Source: Phycisphaerae bacterium | GTDB lineage: Bacteria; Planctomycetota; Phycisphaerae; UBA1845 | Reading direction: 5' to 3' | DNA length: 64,000 nucleotides | Assembly: GCA_029260215.1 (NCBI GenBank) | Contig: JAJDDQ010000064.1 | Coordinates: 35,053-99,052, forward strand | Notes under the pieces: generated by a model | What the model was told of the DNA's origin: nothing | The model's input: only the letters and a program-made list of their open reading frames with translations | The model's database searches: none | Translations under genes and position numbers: made by a program | Part shown: piece by piece, positions 10,645 to 21,384 of the stretch | How the letters are laid out: the number at the start of each line of letters is the position of its first letter | Position numbering within the stretch: the first letter of the stretch is position 1

Positions 10645-11139
10645 CTACGATTTGACGTCGAGGTTTTGTCCTGATGCGCCCGCGCCGGCGGATTGTCCTT
10701 CGGTGGATGTCTGCACGGCGTAGGAGGATTGCACGAGCGTCGATTGCTGCTGAATCTGAACCACGTTTGTGGCGGAAAAGAGCGTGAACTGCCCCTGTCT
10801 GCCCATTGTATTGAGACCCGCGACCAGCCCGCCAAGCTCGGCGGCGCGCGACTGCGATGCGTCCTCACCACGAGAAAGCAGGGCTTCGAGAATAATCATC
10901 GCCAGGATCATGCGCAGTTGCTGATCCGCAGCCATCTCAGGCCCGAACGAAGCCAGCAGAGTGTCTACCTGCGTCTGTACCTGAATAGCGGTATCGCTAA
11001 TTCCGGACGCGCCCTGCATCATGGCTTGCGAAATGCCTTCTACAGCCGAGCCTCGCGCGGGCGGTTGGCTGATTGCGGTGGCGTAGCCGGCGGTGCTTGT
11101 GCTGCTCATACCTGCGGTGCTGATGCGCATTGTTTCCAT
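10645..11139 (-). CDS. Hypothetical protein
   Basis: ORF with start METMRIS at 11139 and purine-rich RBS (AGGAAGGGG). Confidence 0.7.
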   Translation of the reverse strand: METMRISTAGMSSTSTAGYATAISQPPARGSAVEGISQAMMQGASGISDTAIQVQTQVDTLLASFGPEMAADQQLRMILAMIILEALLSRGEDASQSRAAELGGLVAGLNTMGRQGQFTLFSATNVVQIQQQSTLVQSSYAVQTSTEGQSAGAGASGQNLDVKS

Positions 11140-11507
11140 AGGTTTCCCCTTCCTCGCGGTTCGGTTGTGTATCAGGTCGTTCGCAAGGACGAGGCCTGCG
11201 GCGTGTGCGACGGTCGATTTGCTCACAAGTAACGCGGTGAGTCGCACTTACGATCACAGGGGGGTGTTGACGGTTAGCGTGATTGGCGGCGAGATGTTGA
11301 TCTGACGCAACGTTCATGTTGCCAAAAAACGACCCGAAAGCGGGACGGTGCGAGAGGCTGCCGGTGTCACGATTTTCTTGACAACGGGACACCGTCCCAT
11401 ATTATTTTGGTCGCGCCGGGGTCGGGGCTTGGGGAATTCGTGATTCAGCCCGACCGCAATGATCGCAGCGCGACTACGAGCATTCTACACCGAGGCAGGC
11501 TGCAAAT

Positions 11508-12386
11508 TTGGTTAACGCAATTCCACGTAAACGAGTCTGTCTGCACTCTCCCGCCAAGATCAACTTGAGCCTCGAGGTTCTCCGCCGGCGTGAGGACGGT
11601 TTTCACGAAATACGGTCCGTCGCGCGTGGGATCGATCTGCACGACACGCTGAGCATCGAAGCGACTGGCGACCGGGAATTGACGCTCACCTGTAATGTGG
11701 ATGACCTGCCGACCGACGAACGCAACCTGATTGTCCAAGCTTGGCGCGCGCTGGCTGATTCGCAGGGCGCGTCGATTTCTTTGGACAAGCGCATTCCGAT
11801 CGGAGCGGGGTTGGGCGGGGGCAGTTCCAATGCAGCGGCTGCCCTGCTCGCGATGAACGACTTGTTCGCGATGGGCTGTTCATTGGATGAACTGGCTCGG
11901 ATCGGCTCGAAGATCGGTTCGGACGTCGCGTTGTTTTTTCACCTGCCTGCGGTACGGTTGTCTGGGCGTGGCGAGTGCGTGGAACCGATCGCGTTGTCGT
12001 GGAGCGGGTTCGTGCTGCTGGCGTACGCTGAGCGACCGGTTTCGACAGCGTGTGTCTACGCAGCCTGGAAACTCGCGGACCGGCGTGCGGATGTGGACAT
12101 GAACGCTTTGACGGAAGCACGGTTGGCTGACACCTTGGCGGAGCTTTGCAGCAACGATTTGGAACCGGCTGTCTGTCGTGTGGCACCGTGGGCGGGGGAA
12201 TTATGGGAAAGGGTCGGCGCACACATGCCGAGGCCTGCGCGTATTTCGGGCGCGGGTGGGACGGTTTTTGCGTTGTTCGACGACCGTCTTGAGGCTGAGT
12301 ATTTTCGTGACAAACTAAAGGACGACACCAGGCGTGTTGAGACGGACATCGTCCCCACGCTCGCGCATTCACTGACACTGGATTAA
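11508..12386 (+). CDS. ispE: 4-(cytidine 5'-diphospho)-2-C-methyl-D-erythritol kinase
   Basis: SPAKINLSLEVLRRREDGFHEI, IPIGAGLGGGSSNAAAALLAMN, GSDVALFF. Confidence 0.96.
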   Translation: MVNAIPRKRVCLHSPAKINLSLEVLRRREDGFHEIRSVARGIDLHDTLSIEATGDRELTLTCNVDDLPTDERNLIVQAWRALADSQGASISLDKRIPIGAGLGGGSSNAAAALLAMNDLFAMGCSLDELARIGSKIGSDVALFFHLPAVRLSGRGECVEPIALSWSGFVLLAYAERPVSTACVYAAWKLADRRADVDMNALTEARLADTLAELCSNDLEPAVCRVAPWAGELWERVGAHMPRPARISGAGGTVFALFDDRLEAEYFRDKLKDDTRRVETDIVPTLAHSLTLD

Positions 12387-12398
12387 GGACACACACTC

Positions 12399-13517
12399 AT
12401 GGATATTTCGGAAGTACGCGTCAAGCTGATACAGAACCCCACGGACCGATTGAAAGCTTTTTGCTCGGTCACTTTCGACGAGGACTTCGTCGTCCGCGAC
12501 ATCAAGATTATTGAAGGCACGACGGGTATTTTTGTGGCGATGCCTTCGCGCAAGCTGACCGACCACTGCCCGAAATGCAACTCCAAAAACCACCTGCGTG
12601 CCCGCCACTGCAACGAGTGCGGCGGATCGCTTCCGCCGGAGCGTGTGCGTCGTGACGACGCGGGCCGGCGAAAGCTGCACGCGGACATCGCCCACCCGAT
12701 CAACTCCCCGTGTCGCCAGACGCTGCAAGAGCGTGTGGTGGAGGCGTTTCAGGCAGAGCTTCAAGCCTCCGAAAAGCCGGACTACAAACCCCAGTTCGAT
12801 GAAGACTACGAGGATCGATTCGAAGAACCGGAACCGGAATCGAATTCGGATTCGGATTCGGATTCGGAATTCGACGTGGTGGAAGACAGTTTGGACGGCG
12901 TCACCGGTTTCAAGTCCAACGCTTTCGAGGAGACCGACGAAATCGAAGAGTCCGATGACTTTGACAACGCCGAGGCAGAGGAAAAAACGGTCGAGTCTTC
13001 CGACGAATACGGCCAAATGATCGCGGACCTGAAACGCGACGCGGAAGCACGTCGCGGGTCGGACGGCGGGGGTGGTGGTGGTCGACGCGGTGCCAACCAT
13101 CGCGACGCGGGGAAGCCGCGCCTTGGCGAGGAACAGCGACCTGCGGAACCCGACACCCGTGACCAGCGTGACACCAGAGGAGATCGCACCGGAACGGAAC
13201 GAGGTCGTAAGCCAAGGGATTCAAAACCGCGTCCCGAACCCAGGGCGGAATCGAAGCCCGATCGCAAACCGGAGCCGAAACCCGAGCCCAGGCGGCAACC
13301 GGAGCCGCCGCGCGAGTTGGTCACAACGCCGGTCCAGGCTCAAGACTCCAATGAGGAAACCGCTTTCGGGATCGGCATCGATGAGCCGGTGAAACGGAAG
13401 AGTACGCGTGAGGCTGCCCCACCGGCACCCCCGGTCAAGACCCCGCCGGCTGAACCGGTGAAGACCGAGTCGCACGGCTTCGATGACGACGATGATTTCG
13501 GTGCGGGGTTGGCGTAG
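12399..13517 (+). CDS. spoVG: SpoVG-family regulator with zinc-ribbon insertion and long disordered acidic/proline-rich C-terminal tail
   Basis: [46 protein letters not shown] ... [23 protein letters not shown] matches SpoVG halves; CPKC-N10-CNEC inserted between. Confidence 0.88.
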   Translation: MDISEVRVKLIQNPTDRLKAFCSVTFDEDFVVRDIKIIEGTTGIFVAMPSRKLTDHCPKCNSKNHLRARHCNECGGSLPPERVRRDDAGRRKLHADIAHPINSPCRQTLQERVVEAFQAELQASEKPDYKPQFDEDYEDRFEEPEPESNSDSDSDSEFDVVEDSLDGVTGFKSNAFEETDEIEESDDFDNAEAEEKTVESSDEYGQMIADLKRDAEARRGSDGGGGGGRRGANHRDAGKPRLGEEQRPAEPDTRDQRDTRGDRTGTERGRKPRDSKPRPEPRAESKPDRKPEPKPEPRRQPEPPRELVTTPVQAQDSNEETAFGIGIDEPVKRKSTREAAPPAPPVKTPPAEPVKTESHGFDDDDDFGAGLA

Positions 13518-13747
13518 CGGTACGGAAGGCGAAGGACGAAGTAAATCGCGGCATACGGGCTGTGTCTCGGCGCGCCCGATTGGGCGTTTTCGAGACGACT
13601 TGCGCAGTGTCACACATGAACTGATGGGTAATTCGAACCACGACGGTGCGTGCGGAAACAGGCGTAATAGACGGTTATCGTAGTCCACTGCTTCCTTACG
13701 GGCGCGGCTCTGTTCGTCTTTTCATATCGAACAATGTCTGACAAAGG

Positions 13748-14185
13748 TTAGCGTGTGCCTTCGACCAGGTATTCGTGCAGATACTCTATCGTGCGCTGTT
13801 GCTCGCGCTGTTCGAGTGCGACGATGTCACCGATGGAGACGATGCCGACCAGCTTGCTCTCGCTGACCACGGGCAAATGGCGGATGCGCTTTTCGGTCAT
13901 CACGCCGCGACACTCCGCCACCGTTGAATCAGGGTGACAACACGCGACGGGCGAGGTCATGACGGCGGCAACTTTAGTCGTTTGGGGATTCTGACTCTCG
14001 GCCACCACGCGACACATGATGTCTCGCTCGGTGAAGATTCCGACTACTTTCTGATCGCGTGTGACGACCAAGGCGCCGATGCGGCGGACGTTCATGCGCT
14101 TGGCAGCGTCGATCACAAGATCGCCTTCGCGTACGTTGGCAACTTCCCCGGTCTTGCGTGCGAGAATGTCTTTGACGGTCGGCAT
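13748..14185 (-). CDS. CBS-domain pair protein
   Basis: MPTVKDILARK...RRIGALVVTRDQKVVGIFTERDIM...RHLPVVSESKLVGIVSIGDIV. Confidence 0.9.
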   Translation of the reverse strand: MPTVKDILARKTGEVANVREGDLVIDAAKRMNVRRIGALVVTRDQKVVGIFTERDIMCRVVAESQNPQTTKVAAVMTSPVACCHPDSTVAECRGVMTEKRIRHLPVVSESKLVGIVSIGDIVALEQREQQRTIEYLHEYLVEGTR

Positions 14186-14245
14186 GACATGCATCCTTTC
14201 GAATGGTAAACCTTCGCCCGGACAATCAGAACGCGACGCCGCCCG

Positions 14246-15280
14246 TCAGTCAATGCCTTTTTCCGCAAGCCAGCGTTCGGCATCGATGGCGGCTTTGCAT
14301 CCCATCCCCGCAGCGGTGACGGCTTGTCGATACACGTGGTCGGCGACATCGCCGGCGGTGAAGACGCCTTCGACGCTGGTGAAGGACCGTCCGGGGTCGG
14401 TCAACTTAACGTAGCCCGCACTGTCGAGGTCGAGTTGCCCGTTGAGAAACTGGGTAATTGGCGTGTGGCCTATGGCGAGAAACAGCCCGTGGATCGGGAT
14501 TTCGCGTTCCGCCCCGTTCTGGGTGTCCTTCAGCCGAACGCCCGATATCTTCTCATCACCGAGCACATCGATGACGGTCGTGTTCCACAGAACTTCGAGC
14601 TTTGGATTGTCGAGGGCGCGCTGCTGCATGATTTTGCTGGCGCGCAGCTCGTTACGCCGGTGGATGAGGTAGACCTTGCTTGCGAACTTGGTCAGATAGC
14701 TGGCTTCCTCGATGGCGGAATCGCCGCCACCGACGACGGCTAATTCCGTGTCGCGAAACATGGGCAGAGCGCCGTCGCAAACGGCGCAGGCACTGACGCC
14801 GCCCCCGGTTTGTGCCAAACGCTGCTCGTTTTCCAGGTTGAGCCAATTGGCCTTCGCGCCGGTCGCGATGATGACCGCCTGGGCCTGACATTCGTAACCG
14901 CCGTCGCCGACAATGTTGAAAGGTCTCTTGGAGAGGTCGAGTTCGCGGGCATTTTGGAAAATTTGATAGAGCGTGTCGTTGCTCAGTTGGTCCAGCGTTT
15001 TGACGCCGTCGTCGGTGACGACGCGCGTGCCGAAGCGCATGGCCTGCTGATAGAAAAGCTGCATCATTTCGGGGCCCATAATACCCTTTGGAAAGCCGGG
15101 GTAGTTTTCGACGTCGGTGGTGAGCATGAGCTGCCCGCCTGGGACGAGGTCTTTGCCTTCGCCGCGACCGGGGAAAACGAGCGGGTTGAGATTCGCCCGG
15201 GCTGCGTAGATGGCTGCGGTCCAGCCGGCTGGTCCTGACCCTACGATGACGAGTTTTTCAATAGTGCTGTTGCCTGACAT
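14246..15280 (-). CDS. trxB: Thioredoxin-disulfide reductase
   Basis: [60 protein letters not shown]. Confidence 0.95.
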   Translation of the reverse strand: MSGNSTIEKLVIVGSGPAGWTAAIYAARANLNPLVFPGRGEGKDLVPGGQLMLTTDVENYPGFPKGIMGPEMMQLFYQQAMRFGTRVVTDDGVKTLDQLSNDTLYQIFQNARELDLSKRPFNIVGDGGYECQAQAVIIATGAKANWLNLENEQRLAQTGGGVSACAVCDGALPMFRDTELAVVGGGDSAIEEASYLTKFASKVYLIHRRNELRASKIMQQRALDNPKLEVLWNTTVIDVLGDEKISGVRLKDTQNGAEREIPIHGLFLAIGHTPITQFLNGQLDLDSAGYVKLTDPGRSFTSVEGVFTAGDVADHVYRQAVTAAGMGCKAAIDAERWLAEKGID

Positions 15281-15442
15281 GCGGTTGATTGCTCCGATTG
15301 ACTGAACCCATGATTGTCGTGCCGCGTAAGCTCATCATAGTCTCCGTCACGATGCGTTGGCAACCTGAAGCGATGCGACGGCTTGATTGACCGGTGTGAT
15401 GGGTACGACTAGACTCGCGCGAACCTTAGAGGATCCTGCCCC

Positions 15443-16423
15443 ATGAGTATCGGCCCCTGCAAACACGTCATTGTTCCGGCAGTTCTATGCGCGTTGCTCG
15501 GCAGCGGGTGCGAATCGACATCGGATCACGCGTTCAATACCGGTCCGATTCAACAGGAGCGTACGGACTGGCAGGATGGGCCGGCGAAGGGCACGCGCAT
15601 TCGCACGGATCATTTTGACATTTACACGACGATGGACGATCCGCAGTTCGTCGATTTCCTCCCGGGATACCTGGAATCGAGCTACTTGTTTTTTGCGTCG
15701 CTGCTCCCGCAGGGCGACTCAAACGAGTCGGGCAGAATGCAGACATTCATTCTGGGCAACCGCCTCGAATGGGAAAAATTCGTGCGCAAGCGGTTTCCGA
15801 GCCGGTACGCAACGTACCGCCGAATCACTGCTGGCGGTTTTTCCGAAGGCAATACGTGTGTGGTGTACAACATCGGCAGGTCGGCTACTTTGAGTGTCTT
15901 AGCCCATGAAGGCCTGCATCAATATGTCGCTGGCGCATTTTCAGAGCCGCTGCCCGCGTGGTTGAACGAGGGTTTGGCGACCTATTGCGAATCGGTCGAG
16001 TTTCGCAAATCCGTACCGCATTTCACGCCGCAGCGAAACTCGTTTCGTACGAACCACCTGCGTGCTGCCTGTTCAGCCGGCGACTTGATCTCGCTGCGCG
16101 ATCTGCTCGCCACCAATGCGGGCAAAGTGATCGCAGGGAACAAGTCCACGAATACAGCCACCTACTACGCTCAGGCATGGTCGCTTGTCGTGTTTCTGCA
16201 ACATGGAAAAGGCGGAAAATACGCGGGCGGATTCCGCCGAATGCTGAAAGATATCGCGAACGGCACCATTCGTATCGAAGCACAGGCCGCCCGCGTGACG
16301 GCTGAGAAACCGTCGGAAACAAGCTACGGCGAATCGGTATTCCTGGCCTACTTCACCGACGATCTGGAACGCTTCGAGGCGGAGCTTTATCAGTTCATTC
16401 GGAAGACGTGCTGGGGAAATTGA
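15443..16423 (+). CDS. DUF1570-like putative lipoprotein with HExxH-type motif
   Basis: Lipobox-like LLGSGC; LAHEGLHQYVAGAFSEPLPAWLNEGLATYCES. Confidence 0.8.
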   Translation: MSIGPCKHVIVPAVLCALLGSGCESTSDHAFNTGPIQQERTDWQDGPAKGTRIRTDHFDIYTTMDDPQFVDFLPGYLESSYLFFASLLPQGDSNESGRMQTFILGNRLEWEKFVRKRFPSRYATYRRITAGGFSEGNTCVVYNIGRSATLSVLAHEGLHQYVAGAFSEPLPAWLNEGLATYCESVEFRKSVPHFTPQRNSFRTNHLRAACSAGDLISLRDLLATNAGKVIAGNKSTNTATYYAQAWSLVVFLQHGKGGKYAGGFRRMLKDIANGTIRIEAQAARVTAEKPSETSYGESVFLAYFTDDLERFEAELYQFIRKTCWGN

Positions 16424-16435
16424 TCCGCAACAACG

Positions 16436-17479
16436 CTACAGGATCAGCATGGCGTCTCCGTAGCTGAAAAAGCGATATCGCGATTCGATCGCATAAGCGT
16501 ACGCCCGTCGCGTCAAGTCCTCTCCCGCAAAGGCCATCACCAACGCTAGAAGCGTGCTCTTGGGAAGATGGAAATTCGTGAGCAAGACGTCCACGGCGCG
16601 AAAGGTGAAACCGGGCGTGATGAAAATGTTCGTCCAACCGTCGCCGGGGCTTGGATGCCCTGTCTCAGCCGCCCGGGATTCAAGCACGCGTACGACGGTG
16701 GTTCCGACGGCTATGACTTTGCGACCGATTTTTCGGGTTGATTCGATACGGGCGGCGGTTTGTGCGGGCAGATCATACCACTCGGCGTGCATGACATGCT
16801 CGCTGAGCGCTTCGGTTTTGATCGGTGCGAACGTACCCAGCCCGACGTGAAGCGTGACGAATGCGGTTTCGATTTCCCGTCGCCGCACGTCGGCCAACAG
16901 CTTCTCCGAAAAATGGAGTGAGGCTGTCGGCGCTGCCACGGCGCCGGGGCTGGATGCGAAAAGCGTTTGATATCGCTCCCAATCTTGCGTGTCGCGAGCG
17001 TCCGATTGGCGATGGATGTATGGCGGGAGCGGCGTATCGCCGGCGCGTTCAAGCAACGCCTCGGTCGAAACCTCCGCGTGCAATTTCGCCCGCCAGCGGC
17101 CGCCTGCTTCCTTTTGGAGCAGTTCGAGCGATGCATCGGGTGCTCGCTCGAAATGGAGACGCTCGCCGACTTTGATGCGTCCCTTTCCCTGAAGCATGAC
17201 CTCCCACATTCCAACGCCGGTTTCGCGAAGAAACAGCCCTTCGATACGCCCGCCGGTCGTGCGACGGGTTACGATGCGCGCCGGCACAACGCGCGTATCG
17301 TTCAGGACCATCAAATCGTGCGGCGCGAAAAACTCGGGAAGATGGGTCATTGTGGCATCGGTCAGGGTGTTGCGGGCACGATCGACGACGAGCAGACGCG
17401 AGGCGTCGCGCTCTGGGAGCGGGTGCTGGGCGATCAGCTCCTCGGGCAGCCTATAATCAAGATTTTCGGTCTGAATCAT
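16436..17479 (-). CDS. queA: S-adenosylmethionine:tRNA ribosyltransferase-isomerase
   Basis: LDYRLPEELIAQHPLPERDASRLLVV, NDTRVVPARI, ASLHFS, HVGLGTFAPI, NFHLPKSTLLALVMAFAG. Confidence 0.96.
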   Translation of the reverse strand: MIQTENLDYRLPEELIAQHPLPERDASRLLVVDRARNTLTDATMTHLPEFFAPHDLMVLNDTRVVPARIVTRRTTGGRIEGLFLRETGVGMWEVMLQGKGRIKVGERLHFERAPDASLELLQKEAGGRWRAKLHAEVSTEALLERAGDTPLPPYIHRQSDARDTQDWERYQTLFASSPGAVAAPTASLHFSEKLLADVRRREIETAFVTLHVGLGTFAPIKTEALSEHVMHAEWYDLPAQTAARIESTRKIGRKVIAVGTTVVRVLESRAAETGHPSPGDGWTNIFITPGFTFRAVDVLLTNFHLPKSTLLALVMAFAGEDLTRRAYAYAIESRYRFFSYGDAMLIL

Positions 17480-17737
17480 TTCGTCCGCTTGTGTGCTTTT
17501 TCCGCCTCGTATGACCGCGACCGTGTTGATCGGCTGCCACATCCGGATCAGACCGAACGGGCGTGCCCACCGATCCTCGTCATCCCCGCAGACACGCGAA
17601 AGCCTGAAACCACGGTGATTTACGCGACCATCGCGCTCGGCTGGGCCGCTAACTTACCGGCTCGGCCGCGATCGTGCCAAGTCGGATGAGTTGGAACGTG
17701 CTCTTTCAGTCGGTTTGCGTGAATCCTGGAGAACCTC

Positions 17738-18082
17738 ATGATCCGTAGAATCCAACCGATCCTCGGCGGCAGCCTCATGGTGGCGCGGGTGGTTCTGGTG
17801 CGTCGCAATCCCAAGCTGGGCAGGCTGGGCGTGACGGCGTCCCTGCTGGCGGAGCGTTTGCGTACGCGGCATCTGTTGCGTCTGTGCGGGCCCTGCACAT
17901 CGCCGGTAGAGACCGAAACACTGGTTCCGGTGCCCATGCCGTACCTTTTCGAAAATGTAGAGCAGATCGACCGAATCTGGCCTTCGGAGCGTCCGCCCGA
18001 GCGTGAGAATTACGGCGTTGATCCGAACCAGCCTCGTGACATAGAATTTGTTGTGGGGCGTCTGCTGGACTTCCGCGTTTGA
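17738..18082 (+). CDS. Hypothetical protein
   Basis: ORF with GGAG Shine-Dalgarno upstream of ATG; no family recognised. Confidence 0.55.
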   Translation: MIRRIQPILGGSLMVARVVLVRRNPKLGRLGVTASLLAERLRTRHLLRLCGPCTSPVETETLVPVPMPYLFENVEQIDRIWPSERPPERENYGVDPNQPRDIEFVVGRLLDFRV

Positions 18083-18129
18083 GACGGGGTGGTGGGGGTG
18101 GCGGATGGGCCGACTTGGGGGTGAGCGTG

Positions 18130-18327
18130 ATGAACACGCAGGGTCATTTTGCACATTTGTACGCTACCGAGGTGGCATCGCTTTCACGCGAGGAAGTCAC
18201 GTCGCGGTTGATGAGCTTTCCGTCGCGTACGCATCTGGATTTCACGGAAGATTTCCTGGAATCGCACACGCTGGACGCGCTTCGCCACATGCTGCTGTCG
18301 GCGATGCTGCACCTCTCCCCGCCTTGA
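18130..18327 (+). CDS. Small hypothetical protein (MNTQGHFAHLYATEVASLSREEV...)
   Basis: Short ORF between hypothetical gene and LpxL-like gene on same strand; start inferred. Confidence 0.45.
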   Translation: MNTQGHFAHLYATEVASLSREEVTSRLMSFPSRTHLDFTEDFLESHTLDALRHMLLSAMLHLSPP

Positions 18328-18406
18328 CCTTGATCCGATCCAGTTGGTTTTCGCATCGTTCGGTCGCGGTGGAGCGCATCGGCTCGCTGCGGTAGGATGG
18401 CGGTGC

Positions 18407-19354
18407 ATGAAGACCCGCAACGCTTTCGTTGACCGTTTACAGTATTACGCGCTCCGCTGGGTCGCGTTTCTGCTGCGAATGTTTCCCATCGATGTCAATC
18501 TGCGCACCGGGCGATGGCTGGGCACGCTGTGGTGGAAGTTCAGCCCCCGCCACCGTGAACGCACACAAAAACACCTCAAAATGGCGTACGGAGACGAGAT
18601 GTCGGACGCTGACATCGAAGCGATGTCGCTGGAAGTCTGCCGGCATTGGGCGATGTACGCCGTGGAGTTTCTCTGCGCGATTCAGCTTCTGGACGAATGG
18701 AATTGGCCTCGGTATGTGCGACTCAACAATCTGGAGGAGGCCGTCGAAACTCTGGTGGACGACCAGCGGGCGCTGCTGCTGACCGGTCACTACGGCAATT
18801 TTGAGTTGACTGCCTACGTGCTGGCTGCCATCGGATTCAACATGACGGCCATCATGCGTCCGCTGGACAATCCGCACATCAACAACTACGTCGTTCGCGA
18901 GCGCACGCGAAAGGGGCTGTCGCTTCTGAACAAGAAGAACGTTACCGCGGAGACGGAGACGATTCTGAACAACCGGGGTGCCATCGGGCTGGTGGCGGAT
19001 CAGGACGCGGGTCGAAAAGGAGTTTTTGTCGATTTTTTCGGCATCAAAGCCTCAACCTATAAGTCGATCGCTCTATTAGCCATGCAGCACGAGGTGCCGA
19101 TTATGGTCGGCTACGCTCGCCGGATAGGCTGTCGATTTCAGTACGAAGTGGGCATCAACCGGATCATCCGCCCGGAAGAATGGCGCGATCGAGACGATCC
19201 GATGCAATGGATTACGCAAGAATACACAACCGCGATCGAGCGATTCGTCCGCGCAGCGCCGGAACAATACCTTTGGCTTCACCGTCGATGGAAGAGTCGG
19301 CCCCACGCTGAACGCAAAGCGGCGGAACGAATGAAAGCGTCCGCGTCGTCATGA
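18407..19354 (+). CDS. Lysophospholipid/lipid A acyltransferase family (LpxL/HtrB-like)
   Basis: LLTGHYGNFELTAYVLAAIGFNMTAIMRPLDNPHINNYV...GLVADQDAGRKGVFVDFFG...YLWLHRRWKSRP. Confidence 0.92.
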   Translation: MKTRNAFVDRLQYYALRWVAFLLRMFPIDVNLRTGRWLGTLWWKFSPRHRERTQKHLKMAYGDEMSDADIEAMSLEVCRHWAMYAVEFLCAIQLLDEWNWPRYVRLNNLEEAVETLVDDQRALLLTGHYGNFELTAYVLAAIGFNMTAIMRPLDNPHINNYVVRERTRKGLSLLNKKNVTAETETILNNRGAIGLVADQDAGRKGVFVDFFGIKASTYKSIALLAMQHEVPIMVGYARRIGCRFQYEVGINRIIRPEEWRDRDDPMQWITQEYTTAIERFVRAAPEQYLWLHRRWKSRPHAERKAAERMKASASS

Positions 19355-19468
19355 CGATGGTGTTCTGCACGACACCCGTTTCTTAACCCGTGCCACACGA
19401 ACTGCCGGTGGGTCGATCGTGGTGGGCGAATACGATAGACTCGTGTTACCACCACTGGATAGAAACGC

Positions 19469-20521
19469 ATGATGGCTGACCCTTTTGACCACGGCGACTT
19501 GTCGCCGGACAACAACAACGAAGACGATACACCGGAAAATCGCGTCGTCACGCTGGACATTCGGCGGCAGCACGACAAACGGCTGGACCGGTTCCTGCGT
19601 GACCGGTTTCCGCGCATGTCGCGGGCTATGCTTCAGAAACTTATCAAGGACGGCGGTATTACGGTCAACGGCCTGCCGACCAAAGCGAGCTACGAGCCGC
19701 ACAAGGGTGATGTCGTCGAGGTGATCCTGCCCGCTCCGCCGCCGACGGATGTCGTCCCGGAAGACATTCCACTCGACATTGTCTACGAAGACGCACAGAT
19801 GATGGCGGTCAACAAGCAGACCGGCATCGTCTGTCACCCCGCGCGGTATGGCCAAACAGGCACGTTGGTCAACGGGCTGACGTTTTATTCCAACACGCTG
19901 AGCAAGGGCGGCGATGCGTTCAGGCCTGGGATTGTGCATCGGCTGGACAAGAACACGACCGGGGTCATGCTGATCGCCAAGTGCGACGAAGCCCACTGGC
20001 GGCTGTCCCTGCAATTTGAGCGGCGTACGATTCACAAGACATACCTCGCGGTGGTCGAAGGGAGAGTCAGCCTCGACGGCGACGTGATCGACAAGCCGAT
20101 CGCCGCGCACCCGGAGATGGGCGTGCGTCAGACGGTGGCGGATCGAAACCTGCCGCAAAAGGCGCTCAATTTCAAAAACGCGGTGACGTATTACGAAGTG
20201 GTGGAACGATTCGAGGGCTACACGCTGGTGCGCATGCACCCCAAGACCGGCAGAACGCACCAACTTCGCGTGCATATGACCAGCATAGGCCATCCGATGG
20301 TCGGCGACACGATGTACAGCGGGCATCTGGTGAGCGAGCACGATATTGCGGGTACGGGTTCGACCGATCCGCTGATTCAGTTTCAGTGCTTGCACGCGAT
20401 GCAAATCGAGTTTCTGCACCCGATCAAGGAAACCCCCATGAAACTCGAAGCGCCCGTGCCGGAGCAGTTTCAGCGTATTGTCGATCTGTTACGCAGCCAT
20501 CGCGCGTTGAAGAAGAGATGA
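19469..20521 (+). CDS. RluA-family 23S rRNA pseudouridine synthase with S4 domain
   Basis: S4-like RLDRFLRDRFPRMSRAMLQKLIKDGGITVNG; RPGIVHRLDKNTTGVMLIAK; KTGRTHQLRVHMTSIGHPMVGD. Confidence 0.95.
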   Translation: MMADPFDHGDLSPDNNNEDDTPENRVVTLDIRRQHDKRLDRFLRDRFPRMSRAMLQKLIKDGGITVNGLPTKASYEPHKGDVVEVILPAPPPTDVVPEDIPLDIVYEDAQMMAVNKQTGIVCHPARYGQTGTLVNGLTFYSNTLSKGGDAFRPGIVHRLDKNTTGVMLIAKCDEAHWRLSLQFERRTIHKTYLAVVEGRVSLDGDVIDKPIAAHPEMGVRQTVADRNLPQKALNFKNAVTYYEVVERFEGYTLVRMHPKTGRTHQLRVHMTSIGHPMVGDTMYSGHLVSEHDIAGTGSTDPLIQFQCLHAMQIEFLHPIKETPMKLEAPVPEQFQRIVDLLRSHRALKKR

Positions 20522-20784
20522 CCTCAACCGCTTGCGATGGCGGATGGCGTTGAGCACTGTTGGGGTGAGGAGGAAGACCGACCTGATCCCACTCTGATCC
20601 GAAACAGAAAACCAAGCGTCGCGACTTCCGGAAATCGTTCGTGCTCGAATCGGTCGAAAAACCGAAATCGCTCTTGACGCTCTCGGTGCGTGGTTCGCCC
20701 CCAATCGATCGACCGCAAAACAAATCGGGAAACCGCCACGACCGCAGACTCGACGAGCAGTGGCATGCGTGGATGCGTCTCGAG

Positions 20785-21264
20785 TTATCCGCGAGCCTCA
20801 ATTGCCTTCGTGACTTTAAGGATCTCATTCAGCATGCGTGTTACTTGGCCTTGGAGCCAGTCACTATCGAGTCGCTGCATGAGCATGACCTCCACATTGT
20901 TGTTCTTGTCGGCATTGGAGAACTTGATGATGTATGGCGGGAATATTCCATCCTTAAGCAGGATTCGCCCGTGAGCAATGGCATCGCGGAGATCGGCGAC
21001 ACCCGTGTCAACGTGGAATTCACGCCGCGGAACCGCATTATTATACTTCACAATGGTTCGTCTGAGTGAATCAAAGTTAGTTACTGCGTCTGCAGGAACT
21101 TTATCTCCCACGGACAACAACAACGGGTCGATACCGGCCGGAACATCATTTCTGGGGGTTGCGGTTGCCCCAGCTAGGAAAAACTTCATTGCTGTTTCGA
21201 GCGACAGCAAATTCATGATCGTTTTTCCAAGGAGGTCGGGGAATTTATCATTTGCGTCTTCCAT
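20785..21264 (-). CDS. Hypothetical protein
   Basis: 159-aa ORF, plausible helical protein; opposite-strand ORF less protein-like. Confidence 0.6.
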   Translation of the reverse strand: MEDANDKFPDLLGKTIMNLLSLETAMKFFLAGATATPRNDVPAGIDPLLLSVGDKVPADAVTNFDSLRRTIVKYNNAVPRREFHVDTGVADLRDAIAHGRILLKDGIFPPYIIKFSNADKNNNVEVMLMQRLDSDWLQGQVTRMLNEILKVTKAIEARG

Positions 21265-21384
21265 GCCATCGTCTCTTTCTTAGGGTTTCGCGCTCTCGTA
21301 TTTGTCTCGCTCAGACTGGCCGTTCGGTTCGCCTGTTTCCGATCGGATGGCGAGCGACGGTACACTGGACTTTGGTCCGGATGG

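Noticed and set aside
17654-18154. 166-aa - strand ORF
   Set aside because: The + strand ORF 17738-18082 has an SD and more natural composition; neither is certain.
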